From Apostichopus japonicus (taxonomy: Eukaryota > Echinodermata > Holothuroidea > Aspidochirotida > Stichopodidae): 64,000 nucleotides of DNA. Where the stretch lies: NCBI RefSeq assembly GCF_037975245.1, contig NC_092572.1, positions 12,278,269-12,342,268 of the forward strand. The letters are read 5' to 3'. The position numbers were made by a program, and so were the translations under genes. The notes beneath the pieces were generated by a model. The model searched no databases. It worked only from the letters and a program-made list of their open reading frames with translations, and was not told the origin of the DNA. Each line of letters starts with the position of its first letter. Positions within the stretch are counted from its first letter, which is position 1. This document shows positions 34,401 to 45,480 of this stretch, piece by piece.

Positions 34401-36705
34401 TTCCCCTTCATACTTCTCGAGCCCTTTAATACTTTCTAAGGTTCCTTAATTGACCCTGAGTCCGGAGGTTATACCCCCCTCCCCTATCTCGTTAGGCCTA
34501 TAATGAGGTATTTGTTGACGCTTGTAAAGAAAGCCTGCTCCGTTCTCCCTCCCCTCTCCCCCGCTCCTACTTTCCTTCCCATCATATCTCTCCCTTCCCT
34601 TCCCTTTCCCTCCCGTCTCCATCCATCCACCCGCCCCTCCCCTCCTCTCCCCGTGCAACGAAACCTTTGCCTCGCTATCACTGAATGCCTTCTGTTGGTT
34701 GATCACCATCATTGAACCTACTGATTTCTGCAGGTTTCTATGGTAACGCGAAACTGATTTTCAACATAGCCTAGCCTTATCTATATGTGAATTGGGAAAC
34801 TTTATAGCCTAAAGCAGATCCTTTAATAATTCGAATCTTACACATCAACTTGACAGGCTGCTCCAGCATGCGGCCTCTGCACAAAGTATTACAAACAATT
34901 CCCCAGTGAGCCTGATAACTTGACCTCACAGAAGAGTTCAAATTCGTTGTTATGGTAACGTTTACCGCAGTTCGGTTTCGGATGTTTGGGGATATAGGAT
35001 TCGTTGTTGAGCGCATGCATGAGGTGTTACCCTCTGTATATGCAGATAGTTCAGTGATGTGTTTACCTTATACCCGGCATGGTACTGTGACGTATGTAGC
35101 AGCAGTTGTATAAACGCACATCAGACACATAGAAGATTAGATTGCAGTTAAAATACAGAGGTCGATATCTTAAAATGAATGTATAGGAACAGAGATAGAT
35201 TGATAGAAAGAGCTACCATTGCGGTAATATTCTGCCTAGGGTTTACACGTGATATAATCGTGTGACTTTTCTTAGTCTTTTGGTCGTCTCTGATTTTCTG
35301 GTTTGGTTTTCTTCCTCGTGAAGTACTACCCACAACTGAAGCTGGTTATACCTATACCCTCTGTTCGGACATTGTGTGAGGAACTGTGGTAAGTCATCGT
35401 TTTATTCTGGCAGTTATTGTAATTACCTCTTCAGAATGGTTTTTCAGTTTCTATTGTTACGTCACTAGCCATGTATACTGATGGTCTCGCACCACAATTC
35501 ATTGTTCCATTGACTTACACACTAAACACGTCACTTTCAAGATCTGCCAAAGCATAGATAGAAATTTTCAACTGGCATATCCTACCCACCACATGATAGC
35601 TGAGATCTTGGCCTATCATGGCACATATCATGACCGTTTAGATTTTGAGCTAGATGAGGAGCAAGTTTAGCATACTGAACCCCCACCCTTCCATCTGCTC
35701 GCTCGGAGTAATATCAACATTTAACCAAAGATTTTCTAAAATGGTTTAAATCACCTGCGATCCTCCCTATTTTCACATCATCTGTACTTTGAATTATGCT
35801 CTTTCATAAAAGGCAGAACAAACAATGACAGTAACTGATAACATGCTTAAACAAGTATTCCTTAGGTACTTTTACCTCATTTCTCTTTTCGCTTTCGAGC
35901 GGATGAACACTACTCTAATTGTGGTGCGGTATCTGATCCGTAGCAACCATTGCTTTGTCGGGATAACGACCACGGTGTATAGGCTAATTGCGTTTGTCCT
36001 TTAACATTTTTGGGCACCCCCTCCAACCCTTCCCGGCCCATCCTCAACTTTGAAAGTTCGTATACCCTCGCTGTACATTCATTGACTTGTATATCAGGAT
36101 AGAACCTCGACTCGGGTGTTTCGCAATACTCGAACCTTTAACTAGGCATAGACAATAATTGTGCAGAAGGATTTAGGCAAAGAAAATCCTGCAGTTTATA
36201 AAATAATCTACTGTTCTTTGAACTTCTTTCGGATCTAAACAGGAGAACAGAAAAGTGGAAGCTTATTTTTAATATTAAGAATGGAATTAAGGGGCATATC
36301 TTGTAACACAACCTTTATATTGAGATAAATTGATGATTTCAAATTTCTTATTCACACCTTTATTTATTCTTCATCAATATTCAACAAAGTTCTTTTTTTT
36401 TTGGTAAGTTTTTTTTTCGTGCATAAATTATTTGTACATTTAAAAAAAAAAAGGCTTCGGAATTTTTTGTTTTGTCATGTTTTCCATGGTGACATAACTA
36501 ATATGCATGTTGCCAGATGCATTTTTCAACAAAAAAAATCCTCAAATCTTCAGGATATGAAATGCTATTCTTGTAGTTTGAGATGCAACATGTGTCCCGT
36601 AAAATTGGTTAAAATAATGAACTTCAGCCACCCAGGATTATATTCCTTGAAAATTGATTCTGATTTTTTGCTTTGTTGTACGTGTCATTCTGTTTTCGAT
36701 TCCTA
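31483..36705. other. long intergenic region, no recognised gene
   Basis: No coding domain is recognised. It holds homopolymer-rich spots (31911-31950, 32212-32225, 33430-33440), a pyrimidine-rich block at 34545-34655, and AT-rich unique-looking sequence. The promoter and 5' non-coding exon of the LRR gene should lie in its right part, but no core promoter is evident. Confidence 0.45.
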
Positions 36706-36736
36706 GGACGCACGGTTTGAAGTGTCAACTACAAGA

Positions 36737-38278
36737 ATGAATCAACTGACATCATATCTCCTGCCACTGGCGGTAACCATAGTTTTATTAACGTTACAAT
36801 GGACTATTGTTGCTCCAGCCATCGTCTGCTCTAAAGGATGTACCTGTCAGCTGAACAACGTCGATTGCAAATACCTGTCGTTGATAAGAGTGCCGGACGA
36901 TATTCCGAGAAATACCGAAACGTTGGATCTCTCAAATAACAAAATTTCTTCAATCGGTAATTCCTCCTTTGGTAATCTCACCAACCTCTTGACGCTTGAT
37001 CTCGGAGAAAACGCGATCAAAGTGATAGAACCAGCTGCGTTCTATCAGTTGTCCTCACTTGATACGTTGGTTCTGTCGGAAAACGATATCGACGAACTAA
37101 ACGCTCTGCATTTTTACCATTTGGGCAGCCTGACCAAATTATGGATTATGGAAAATCCGAATCTGAATATAGATATCAACGCTTTTCAGAATCTTCGATC
37201 GATCACAGAAATAATAGCCGATGGAAATCTGATCACCGACAATTACGATTTCTCGGATTTAGTGTACTTGGAGGTATTACAGTTATCAAAGTGTAAAGTT
37301 CGAAAATTTCATTCGGATAATTTTCGACGTTTGACGAATCTGAAGAAATTGAATTTATCCGGAAACGAACTGACCGAATTCCCAGTCGATATTTTAGATG
37401 ACAAGGAAGCACTGGAAGAGTTAAATTTGGCTGGTAACATGATCACAAACCTCCAAAGGTATGATTTCAGTAATAATCCAAATCTCATCCATCTTGATGT
37501 CTCGCAAAATGACATTGAATCGCTGGAAGGTGTTAAGTTTGAAAACCTGAGCGCCTTAAATCTTCTTGACCTTAGTTATAATAAGATACAAGTTTTGCCG
37601 GTAGATCTTTTGAAAAATTTCTCACCGTTGTTGTTTCTCAGAGTGAAAATGCCCGGAAATCCAATTGCTTGCGACTGTCATCTGAAATGGCTTAGTGAAC
37701 TTCCAGATCAAATCACGTTCGACGCTCGATGCGAAACTCCTTTCGTCTTGAAGAATTATGACGTCATGAATCTTTCGCCCGATAGTCTGCGCTGCGCGCC
37801 CTCCGAGAAGAAAGGAGCCGCTCTTTTTAGAGTGGTGACTTATGGAGAGTCTGTAACCTTATCATGCCCGGTAACCGGAGATCCGTTCCCTGATGTCACG
37901 TGGCTGTACCACAACCAATCAACGGCCTTGAATATACCAGTCGCGTCGTCGTCTGTTCGTCCGAGTATCGAAGGAAATAAATTGTTCTTTAATCTCGTGA
38001 CCTTTGACATGGCGGGTTTATACATATGTAATGCAACTAATGACCTGGGGTCAGTGAAGGTCGCTGTGGGGTTGAGTGTTGTCCCGGTAGTGGCGGCAGA
38101 TCGGATAACAATGTGTTCTTGTCAAAAGCCAATCTTTCTCTTCGTTATTCTATCTGTTGCAGTTATGGTTAGCGTCGGTGTTAGCTTTGCATTTTATCGG
38201 AAATTTATCAGAGCGGCACGAACGCAGAGAAACATGAATTATACAACACTTCGGGAAACGGAGGGCGAAGCTCTGTAA
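36737..38278 (+). CDS. LRR-Ig single-pass transmembrane receptor
   Basis: A single coding exon of 513 residues. The ATG at 36737 is chosen because it is the first ATG after a good acceptor (TTTTCGATTCCTAG at 36706) and begins a signal peptide (about residues 1-30). An LRRNT cap follows (CSKGCTC...C, from 31), then about ten leucine-rich repeats (about 58-310; for example LDLSNNKISSIGNSSFGNLT). The LRRCT cap is NPIACDCHLKWL with two further Cys. One Ig domain (about 380-460) has VTLSC...VTWLY...AGLYICNATN. A membrane span (about 465-487) and a 26-residue tail complete it. The layout matches the LINGO/LRRC4/AMIGO/LRRN class of surface proteins, which act in cell adhesion and neural wiring. The exact orthologue cannot be assigned. 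The tail holds MNYTTL, which resembles an ITIM-like Tyr motif. Single-exon coding is usual for this class. Confidence 0.9.
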   Translation: MNQLTSYLLPLAVTIVLLTLQWTIVAPAIVCSKGCTCQLNNVDCKYLSLIRVPDDIPRNTETLDLSNNKISSIGNSSFGNLTNLLTLDLGENAIKVIEPAAFYQLSSLDTLVLSENDIDELNALHFYHLGSLTKLWIMENPNLNIDINAFQNLRSITEIIADGNLITDNYDFSDLVYLEVLQLSKCKVRKFHSDNFRRLTNLKKLNLSGNELTEFPVDILDDKEALEELNLAGNMITNLQRYDFSNNPNLIHLDVSQNDIESLEGVKFENLSALNLLDLSYNKIQVLPVDLLKNFSPLLFLRVKMPGNPIACDCHLKWLSELPDQITFDARCETPFVLKNYDVMNLSPDSLRCAPSEKKGAALFRVVTYGESVTLSCPVTGDPFPDVTWLYHNQSTALNIPVASSSVRPSIEGNKLFFNLVTFDMAGLYICNATNDLGSVKVAVGLSVVPVVAADRITMCSCQKPIFLFVILSVAVMVSVGVSFAFYRKFIRAARTQRNMNYTTLRETEGEAL

Positions 38279-39615
38279 TGGATTCATCATTCATTAAAGA
38301 GCTGCAGTATCATGCTTGCAAAAAAAAAAGTTTCTTTGAAAGTTGCACGAAGACATTCAAGTTAGGTGAATTATTAAACTGCTGCATACGAGGATACAGA
38401 CGACACCAATGAGGCTGAGCGTGGTGCTGTGATTTCAATACCAGTGAACATTTGTCTGATACCTATATACCGCACCGCCCCCCCCCCCCCGCCATACCAT
38501 GCATCCATCTCATCCCTGCGTCAGGGTATTGACCTATAGGATACCGGTGATAAGCTTTTTTCGTCCCAAACAGTGGTTGGGTTTCAGAATGGTGCCCAAA
38601 TTTAACATACCGTAGTTTAGCAGGCTGAAGCAACTTGACTCAAGTTTTCATGTATTTCCAGTTTTCAATTTTCAGTATAGTTTCATGCTAACTCTGGTCC
38701 TGTATCTAATCACAATCACGGAGAAGTGTTAAACTAACCCATTTCATTTCAGTAATGCTATGCAGCTGTCACCCTTGTCAATATAATGTTCGTTGAATGT
38801 TTATGATGACATGACCGTTCTTTTACTATTTAGCACAATGACACAACCACGGGGGGGGGGGGGGGAGGGGGCTGAGAAGGCTCCCCCCGCATTGACAGAC
38901 GGAATTAATACAAAAAAATCAGTAAATCAGTAAATAAATAACATACATAATTAAAATACATAAATACCATGATCATGCAGTACAACCTAATTGGTCGAAA
39001 AAAATGAAGAATCTGTTTTGTCAAAAGTTGCAAAATATAGCACCAGTCTCTTTATGTTTATCTAAGCATCTTCAATTGCAGCAAAATTTCTTAAGGACTT
39101 TCCTTATAGACCACCCCCCCCCCCCAGACGTATTTCGTTACCAATTTGTCAGATTAGGCAGAAAGTCTAATTAATTATCAATGTCCAACGGCCGGTAACA
39201 TTTCCAAGTCAAATTTTTGCCGGCCGAATTCCGGGGTACGTTGAATGTTTTCCCAACAACCAAACTAACTCAGTAGGCTACACTAAGTGCCTCGAACATC
39301 CGTACTTTGCTTTCAGTTTTCAAACTTGCAAAAACAATTCTTCATTCTATTTATTTATTCTTCTCTCTTGTTACGACTTTGTGAACAAAAACAGTATTCC
39401 AACAGTCTCTCTTGCCTAGGTATGCTTAGCTTAAACAAATCAACAAAAATTGTTATTTTAATTTCTTGATATTTTGTCATATGTTCCAAGTGGTAAGGAA
39501 AGCTCTGCAATTGTCATAGCATAAACGTGTTATTGTGTGTGTGTGTGTCAACCACTTTCCCATATTATTCATTTGTCGTTTAGTCTAGGTATTGTTCCAA
39601 ATAATGTATTGTTCG
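38279..39615. other. 3' flank of LRR gene, no further gene
   Basis: Presumed 3' UTR and spacer. C- and G-runs occur at 38478-38490, 38850-38863 and 39113-39125. No clear AATAAA lies close to the stop codon. No other feature is supported. Confidence 0.4.
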
Positions 39616-39619
39616 CGTT

Positions 39620-40990
39620 GTGTGAATTTTTAAGCAGGTGGATCCTATAAGTTTAGAGAACGATGGACCTATTTCCATGATACCAAGTATCTCTAAACTT
39701 TACGACAGAGTATAGCCATTGATAGGCTTGATAATTTCTTAAACAATAACAATATATATTATATCATTATTAATGTAGTCTCTTACCGGGTCGTTCACCC
39801 CGATGGCACATGCACTCATACGTTTACTATAATCAGATCATTGCAGGTTTCTAAAAAGGGGGAGTTTGTTTCTGGTACATTTCTTGACCTGTTTAATGCA
39901 TTTATACCCGGCTTGATCATAGCATACTAATCCAATATTTATCTCGTTACGGTATGCGTGGCTCTCCATGGAAATGGTTCACAAGTTATCTGAACATGTA
40001 CTCAATTTGTCTTACTCAATAATGCAAACTCTGATCCCTCTCCCATATCTTGTGGGCCCCACAAGGTTCCATCTTTGGACCACAGTTATGCTAGCACTAA
40101 GTCGATGATACAACCTTTATGTTCTTTTCCTGATCAACATTCCGTCATTAGTACAGTTGAAGCAGATCTAAATAAGATTTATCTGTGGTTTTCTGTTAAC
40201 TTAGCTAGGCTAGCTCTAAATATATATTTTTTTTTTAAAAGCGAAGTTCGTTCTTTCCTATCTAATAAATAAATCCATCGATCCTTCCATTCAATACATT
40301 GCTGTTTGTAACACAAAAATCCCTCTCTCAAATAGGCCTAACTCAAAGTTTCAACATTAAATAATACAAAACTGTTAGCAACCTGCTTATCCAATAAAGA
40401 GCCTTGTCTATACTAGTCCTCTTACATCTTTCTCTTTTGTATTCACCCTGCTCATTAACCTGATTTATTCTGTGTGTGTGTGTGTGTGTTGGTCCCTTCT
40501 GGTTACTATAACTTGTCATTCAGCCTCTGCAGAAGATCCTGCTAGGACCGAAACGTCAGGCCCTCTTACTTTTACAAACTTTACGTTTCGATACAACTTG
40601 ATCGTCTTAACCTTTTTCACCACATTTTTACTTATACCGGATTAACAGTCTGTAATTCCATACCTGATAATTTTAAAACTCCCTTCTAGCAAATCCACCT
40701 TCAAGAATATGATATAACGTTACTTAATTAGTCAATATGCTCGCGATTAATGTTTTCATGTAATGTACACACATTTTGTGTATTTGTTCATCTATTCTTC
40801 TTGTTTTGTTTTGATAATGATACTTTACGTCATTCTTTTATCTAATGGAGGGCCTATACGTTTACAAGTTTTGTATAGCTTTCTGAGGGCTCCTCTTAAG
40901 CTCGTTCACTTTGTTATTTTGTATTTGATTACAATGTTGTTACAACAAAACGAGTTTAAATAAATGTTACGTATATCGAAATATATCTCA
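39620..40990 (+). pseudogene. heavily decayed LINE RT and 3' end
   Basis: Pieces of an RT are readable in shifting frames: GPISMIPSISKLYDRV, a GSPWKWFTSYL-like piece, CGPHKVPSLDH in place of the usual CG.PQGS.LGP, then STVEADLNKIYLWFSVN. Further on come VCNSIPDNFKTP and a Lys/Phe-rich end. Many stops and frameshifts are present and the catalytic YADD block is unreadable. The order of pieces matches a CR1/Jockey-type LINE. A hammerhead-like motif with a different origin interrupts the 3' half. Confidence 0.7.
40527..40557 (+). ncRNA. hammerhead-like GAAAC motif, weak
   Basis: CTGCAGA, a short TCCT/AGGA stem, then CGAAACGTC, and an inverse ACGTTTCG about 40 bp on. The order resembles the CUGANGA-stem-GAAA core of ribozymes linked to Penelope-like elements, but the first block is off consensus (CTGCAGA). 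It may be a Penelope terminal-repeat scrap. Confidence 0.3.
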
Positions 40991-41449
40991 TATGTTTATA
41001 GAATATATATGTGATCGACATTGATTAAAATTATATCAATGAATATGGAATCAACCAATCACGTAATTGAGATGCGGGTTGGAAGAGCTAAAGTAAACTC
41101 GACGCCTGTAGACTGTGATTTCTAAATGACTGTTATTTTAGAATTGTAATATTCCACCAAAAATGTGCCCAATGACGATCGTCATTATTTCAAATAACAC
41201 TTTCTCTCAATAAGTGACTTTTTTTTGTGATTCATAATGTTACAGAACTCTTGTGACAATGTATAGTTTGGTTACTTTACCTGCAATTGCAAGAATGTGA
41301 TGAACACAGTACGTAATGCCTCATACTGACGCAAAAGTTGAAAAGACTTCTCATCTATTTTTGGCTAAGATCATGTGTAGCATTATGTTCCCCTTCAAGG
41401 GGGGGGGGGATCATGATACACACCTAACGATGATCTCATGTGTCGGTGT

Positions 41450-41778
41450 ACCGGGACTGAGGTTGAGAGCGTGATGTCCAATTGTCTAAGTCGTCGGACT
41501 CGTGATCCAAGGATTGCTGGTTCGATTCATGCCTATAGTTCATTACGTTGTGTCATTGGGCAAGATGCTTTATCTCACTTGTCTCTCTCCACCCTGGGGA
41601 TAAATGTGTACCTGTGAGGTAACTTGTCATTGGGCGCAGTATATAACTGCTGCCGACTCCGGGAGAGATTGTCTCTGGGACAGAAGAACATTGACCAGGG
41701 GTAATACAACGTCTGTAAAGCGCTTTGAGACCTATCGCTGGTGTAAAGCGCTATGTAAAAATCCAATATCAATATCAG
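41450..41778 (+). mobile_element. tRNA-derived SINE with L2/CR1-type tail
   Basis: The head carries a tRNA-like pol III promoter: an A-box-like TTGTCTAAGTCG (41482-41493) and the B-box GGTTCGATTCA (41519-41529). After a body of about 180 bp the tail reads TGTAAAGCGCTTTGAGACC, then GTGTAAAGCGCTATGTAAAAA, and ends in CAATATCAATATC units. The doubled AAGCGCT words with a short tandem tail are typical of SINEs moved by L2/CR1-like LINEs. It appears full length. Minus- and plus-strand frames across it are not genes. Confidence 0.8.
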
Positions 41779-42415
41779 ATGGTTCGTATATACCCATGCA
41801 TGTTCTATCCTGTATGTACATTGCCATTCGCATGCATGGGGAATATGGAGTTTATGAGAATGCTGAGTGTATGTAAGATAACGGGAAATGGATCAAGAAA
41901 GCTTCAAAATAGTTACAAGAAATACATTTTTTGAAAGACTAAAGTTTTCTCGTATTATCTGTTATTACCATCTATTGGTTCCTGTATTGTTCTTTCACAG
42001 TGTATTCCAGTGTATCCATCGTCGCACATAAGTATAGAACAAACAATGTGGGTTATCTAATAAAAAATAAAATTCGATCAAAATTATGAAAATGAACTCC
42101 TCCCATTACTTATACTTCCTGTGAAATAGTTCCACGGCATCTCCGACTGATAAAGAGGTCGGAATTGAAGGAAACAGATGACATTTTGAGATCATTCGAA
42201 ACATTCAAAGTACCGTATAGGATAAAGACCGACAAAAATAGTTATTTCAAATGACCCCCTTTTGGCCACTGGAGCATCTACATAACTGCTACGTAAAATC
42301 AAACTGATGATATGTTTCCAAGCTTGATTCTACTGCCACGTATGGCTGACGAAAGTTCCAGAGGGACCGAAAAATCCAATATAATTTCTAAAACAATACT
42401 CTGGACATACAATCA

Positions 42416-42487
42416 GCGTCCATAGCCTAGTGGTTAGGGTGTCCGCATATAAAGCGGGAGGCCCGGGTTCGAATCCCGGTGGAGGCT
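42416..42487 (+). tRNA. tRNA-like gene or tRNA pseudogene, anticodon ATA
   Basis: A 72-nt cloverleaf can be drawn. The acceptor GCGTCCA/TGGAGGC has one G:G mismatch. A D-arm with a weak stem follows. The anticodon stem TCCGC/GCGGG encloses the loop ATATAAA. A perfect T-stem CCGGG/CCCGG encloses TTCGAAT. The A box TAGCCTAGTGG and B box GGTTCGAATCC match consensus, and a T4 stop for pol III follows near 42510. The anticodon would be ATA, unusual for a eukaryotic Tyr tRNA (normally GTA with an intron), and no CCA is encoded. A decayed partial copy with its 5' flank at 42841-42898 favours a tRNA-derived repeat or pseudogene. Confidence 0.5.
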
Positions 42488-42537
42488 GGAAGTTTGTTCA
42501 CTGTTCTTGATTTTCCAACTCATTACGATTTCAATTA

Positions 42538-42574
42538 TCTCTCTCTCCACCCACCTCTCTCTCCACCCCCCCCC

Positions 42575-42616
<42 letters not shown>

Positions 42617-42617
42617 T
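42538..42617. repeat. (CT)n and (TA)n microsatellite
   Basis: CT-rich tract with CCACC interruptions followed by about 12 TA units, just downstream of the tRNA-like sequence. Confidence 0.85.
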
Positions 42618-42840
42618 CATTTGCCATTGTCTTTTACCTCCATTTCATTAACATAAAGTCTGTTCAAGGTATCTCAGGCTTTCGAGATCCGGCTTTAGGA
42701 ATCACAAATGATTTCGAGTTATTTACCATCATGTTTGATCTCTAGAGTAAGGCAAATATGTCACCAAAACAGAACTAGCATTGTTCGATACAGGTGACTA
42801 GCGCCTACAGTGGAATTACGACCTTCCTTACCGGTTTCGA

Positions 42841-42898
42841 ACCTCTGGACATACAATCAGCGTCCATAGCCTATAGTGCATGGTTAGGGTGTTTCTTT
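42841..42898 (+). repeat. partial copy of the tRNA-like sequence and its 5' flank
   Basis: CTCTGGACATACAATCAGCG and the A-box part are repeated from 42400, with an insertion after AGCCTA, and the copy breaks off before the B box. Sharing of the 5' flank shows that a segment larger than the tRNA itself was duplicated. Confidence 0.8.
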
Positions 42899-42952
42899 GA
42901 ATAGGATACGTTATGTTCCTATGAAAGAGTAAAAAAATAATTAATTTAGATA

Positions 42953-43344
42953 GCATCCGTACGAATCAATACATAAAACAAAGCAAAAAAACACTTAAAC
43001 AATTGTTTATGCTGTAGGCCCTATGTTCTATTCGTGCGAAATAGAAAGAAGTGGTATATTTAGCGTGCGTTCGTACCACCTTAAACTAATACAACGATGA
43101 ACATGCTTAATTTATTGCTTAATTTCGTACAAAATAGTTTAAACTATTTCTGTTTCTCGCATTCGTACGAAGCCACCATTAACACGAAGAAAAACGTCAC
43201 CATGACCATGCTTTTTTGTATAGTGAACGTTATTTTCGTACGAAGGAGTTTAATTTAATTGAGCTAGCATCCGTATGAAGCTACAAAGAAAAGACCGGCC
43301 CATTTCAACATTTGTTTGTGCTGTATATCCAATATTCGTACGAA
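42953..43344. repeat. array of TTCGTACGAA palindromes
   Basis: The 10-bp palindrome is exact at 43162-43171, 43235-43244 and 43335-43344, with one- or two-base variants near 42956, 43031, 43070, 43123 and 43269. Copies pair up: a GCAT-preceded head and an AATAG- or GGAG-followed tail bound four units of roughly 70-90 bp, which recur with spacing of about 90-115 bp. No gene is present. Confidence 0.75.
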
Positions 43345-43385
43345 AATAGCAAAAAATGACATAGGCCCATATTAGTATCAATATA

Positions 43386-43540
43386 CAGGGGCGTATCCAG
43401 GATTTTCTAACCCGGGGGGCGCGAAATACTATCTAAGCGGAGCGCCACCATCGGTTGGCGCGGAGCGTACAAGAAAATTTCTGGTTTTGATAACCCCCAG
43501 ATCACCGGAAATGGCACTTCTCGGGCTTGAAAATGACGAA
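43386..43540 (+). mobile_element. hAT-like left end with CTATCTAAGCG module
   Basis: CAGGGGCGTATCCAGGATTT opens the element, followed by a G run and then a module copy at 43429-43530. No right end or target duplication was found, so it is a truncated copy. Confidence 0.6.
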
Positions 43541-44600
43541 CCAGATGTACACTTTTGCCTGAGAACCAAGTATTTCCCAATAGTTTTTTCCATCCATAAC
43601 CTTTTTGAAGACTGTCACCAGTCACACATCATGTTCGACCTCATTGCATGTTCTGTGGATCATTCATTGCTTTTGTAAGTGATTCTACGTCACGGCCCAC
43701 AATATCCGAAAGCCCCACTTTTCAAGGTTTTAAGCCCATTATTTGTTCAGAATTTGAAAATTCACATTTCTCGTGAATAAGCTTCTAAGCTTGGCCGACT
43801 AATTCGCCATTACTACTGTAAAAGAGAGTTTTGACATAATTGGACCTGTATGCTCTACTTTCTGGCGAGTATGAACTACCGTATTATTTCTCTGTCATTA
43901 GCGAGCCATAGCGAAGGAACGTTGGTTGTGAAAATCGCAAATTTCAATTCTGTCAATGGAGTCACTTAAACAGCTCACTAGACTGCTGTAGATTGAGCGT
44001 TTTGTGCCTTATCAGAGGGGGAAAGGTTGGTCTTTAACGTCAACAGTACTGTAAAAATAAAAAAGCTACCTTTTTGCATCACTTTAACTTTGAAAGTCAC
44101 ACACATACATGTATATGACTCGTTTATATTCATATTCTGATATGGTGTAAGTGTAACGTAGTAAAAATTTGCACAGAACGTAGTACGCACGTACTGAACT
44201 AATTTGTAGTAATAGTAACAATGACGTGCGACCACTAATGAACTTGGTTCCAGTAATGTACATTAGATAGCCCTTGAACCATTGATTTGCTCACAGTTAA
44301 ATGTAAGAATATGTAGCGTAGCAACAATAGAAAATCTTTCCCCTTACCCAACTTGGTCCCTAAGATATGCCTACACAAAGTTACTACTTTATTACTGGTT
44401 AGGCCTATAGTCTAGCCTAATGCCTAAGCTTGGCCTAGGCTAACTACAGTATGAGTAGGCCTAAATAGGACTGCCATTACGGGAACTTAGACTAAAGCCA
44501 CAGCCTAGCCAAATTGGAGCTTTAGTTTAGATACCCAAGGATCAGCAAGCCTTACAGTAGCCTATGTGAGACCCTATTCGTGTTAGATCGTGGATGAACT
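43541..44600. other. intergenic, no recognised gene
   Basis: AT-rich sequence without recognisable coding or repeat structure. Confidence 0.4.
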
Positions 44601-44639
44601 CCGGCTTATTTCAATCCTTAGCTTTTCAATAAGTTTTTA

Positions 44640-44770
44640 GAGTATAATGAAGCAGGGGTGTTGATTCGCTCACATTCCTGCTCCCGGGACCGCCATTTAA
44701 TGTCCCCATCCGATGGACGGGAGTGTATGCCCCAGCATCTGACCACTTTCTCAAATACTGAGGTAGGCAA
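44640..44770 (-). mobile_element. SINE core-domain fragment (Meta/Nin type, tentative)
   Basis: On the minus strand, CCCGTCCATCGGATGGGGAC then ATTAAATGGCGGTCCCGGG resembles the conserved central domain shared by many invertebrate SINEs (CGGATGGGACGTTAAA...GGTCCCGTG). There is no clear tRNA head next to it. The overlapping frame at 44618-44866 is not taken as a gene. Confidence 0.5.
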
Positions 44771-45480
44771 AGGCACCCCATTCGACATCACTGCAGTACA
44801 GACATGACGAACAAAGTTGTTTCGAAACCAAGTGAAGCACAAACAAACCCCCATTCCCAAGTTCACAAACCAGAAATAACAAATTCACAGAAGACTCAGA
44901 CATCACCACTGCACTATGCCATGTGTACAGCTTACGCAAAACCTAAGTTACAGGTTACAATAGAGTAAGTCTTGTCTATATGAAAGAGTTTTGCATAGCC
45001 TAGATGTCAGCAGAGGACGTGTGTAGTTTGGGGACAAATTCATAGATACTGTAGGCCTTACAGATATTGTTGTGCATGCCTACTGTCAGGAGTTTTATGG
45101 CAAGGAATTCTTCATTCCATGAGTAACCTACGGTATGTCTCAATAGGCCTAGTAATAAATCTGATTTGGGTCTTGTGGTTCCCATGTTGCTCACACTAGT
45201 AACTTTTTTTTCTTTAGATAATGTAAGTGAGTAAAATAACATAAATGTGTCGGAAACCATTCATGAAGACTGCTTTGAAAATAAATCAGCAGCCATTGAA
45301 ACTGAGAAAACATTATATTTTATGAAAATTCTAAAGATTTGCAAAGCATATGTTCAAAGCAAAGTTCGGCTCCAAGTTTGGCTACAACATACTGTCATGT
45401 GCATTGCAAATTATACTTTCAGTTTAATGTCACAATGTTTCATGTCACAGAGTATTCGTCAAGACGGAAGAGTTAGACAT

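Noticed and set aside
36401-36706. 101-codon plus-strand frame before the LRR gene
   Set aside because: T-rich start, no domain, and it ends at the acceptor of the LRR coding exon. More likely intron sequence.
41575-41934. Frames across the SINE
   Set aside because: The sequence is explained by the pol III SINE with its L2-type tail.
44618-44939. Minus-strand frames upstream of GABPA
   Set aside because: Coding-like appearance comes from the SINE core domain. No splice or start context.
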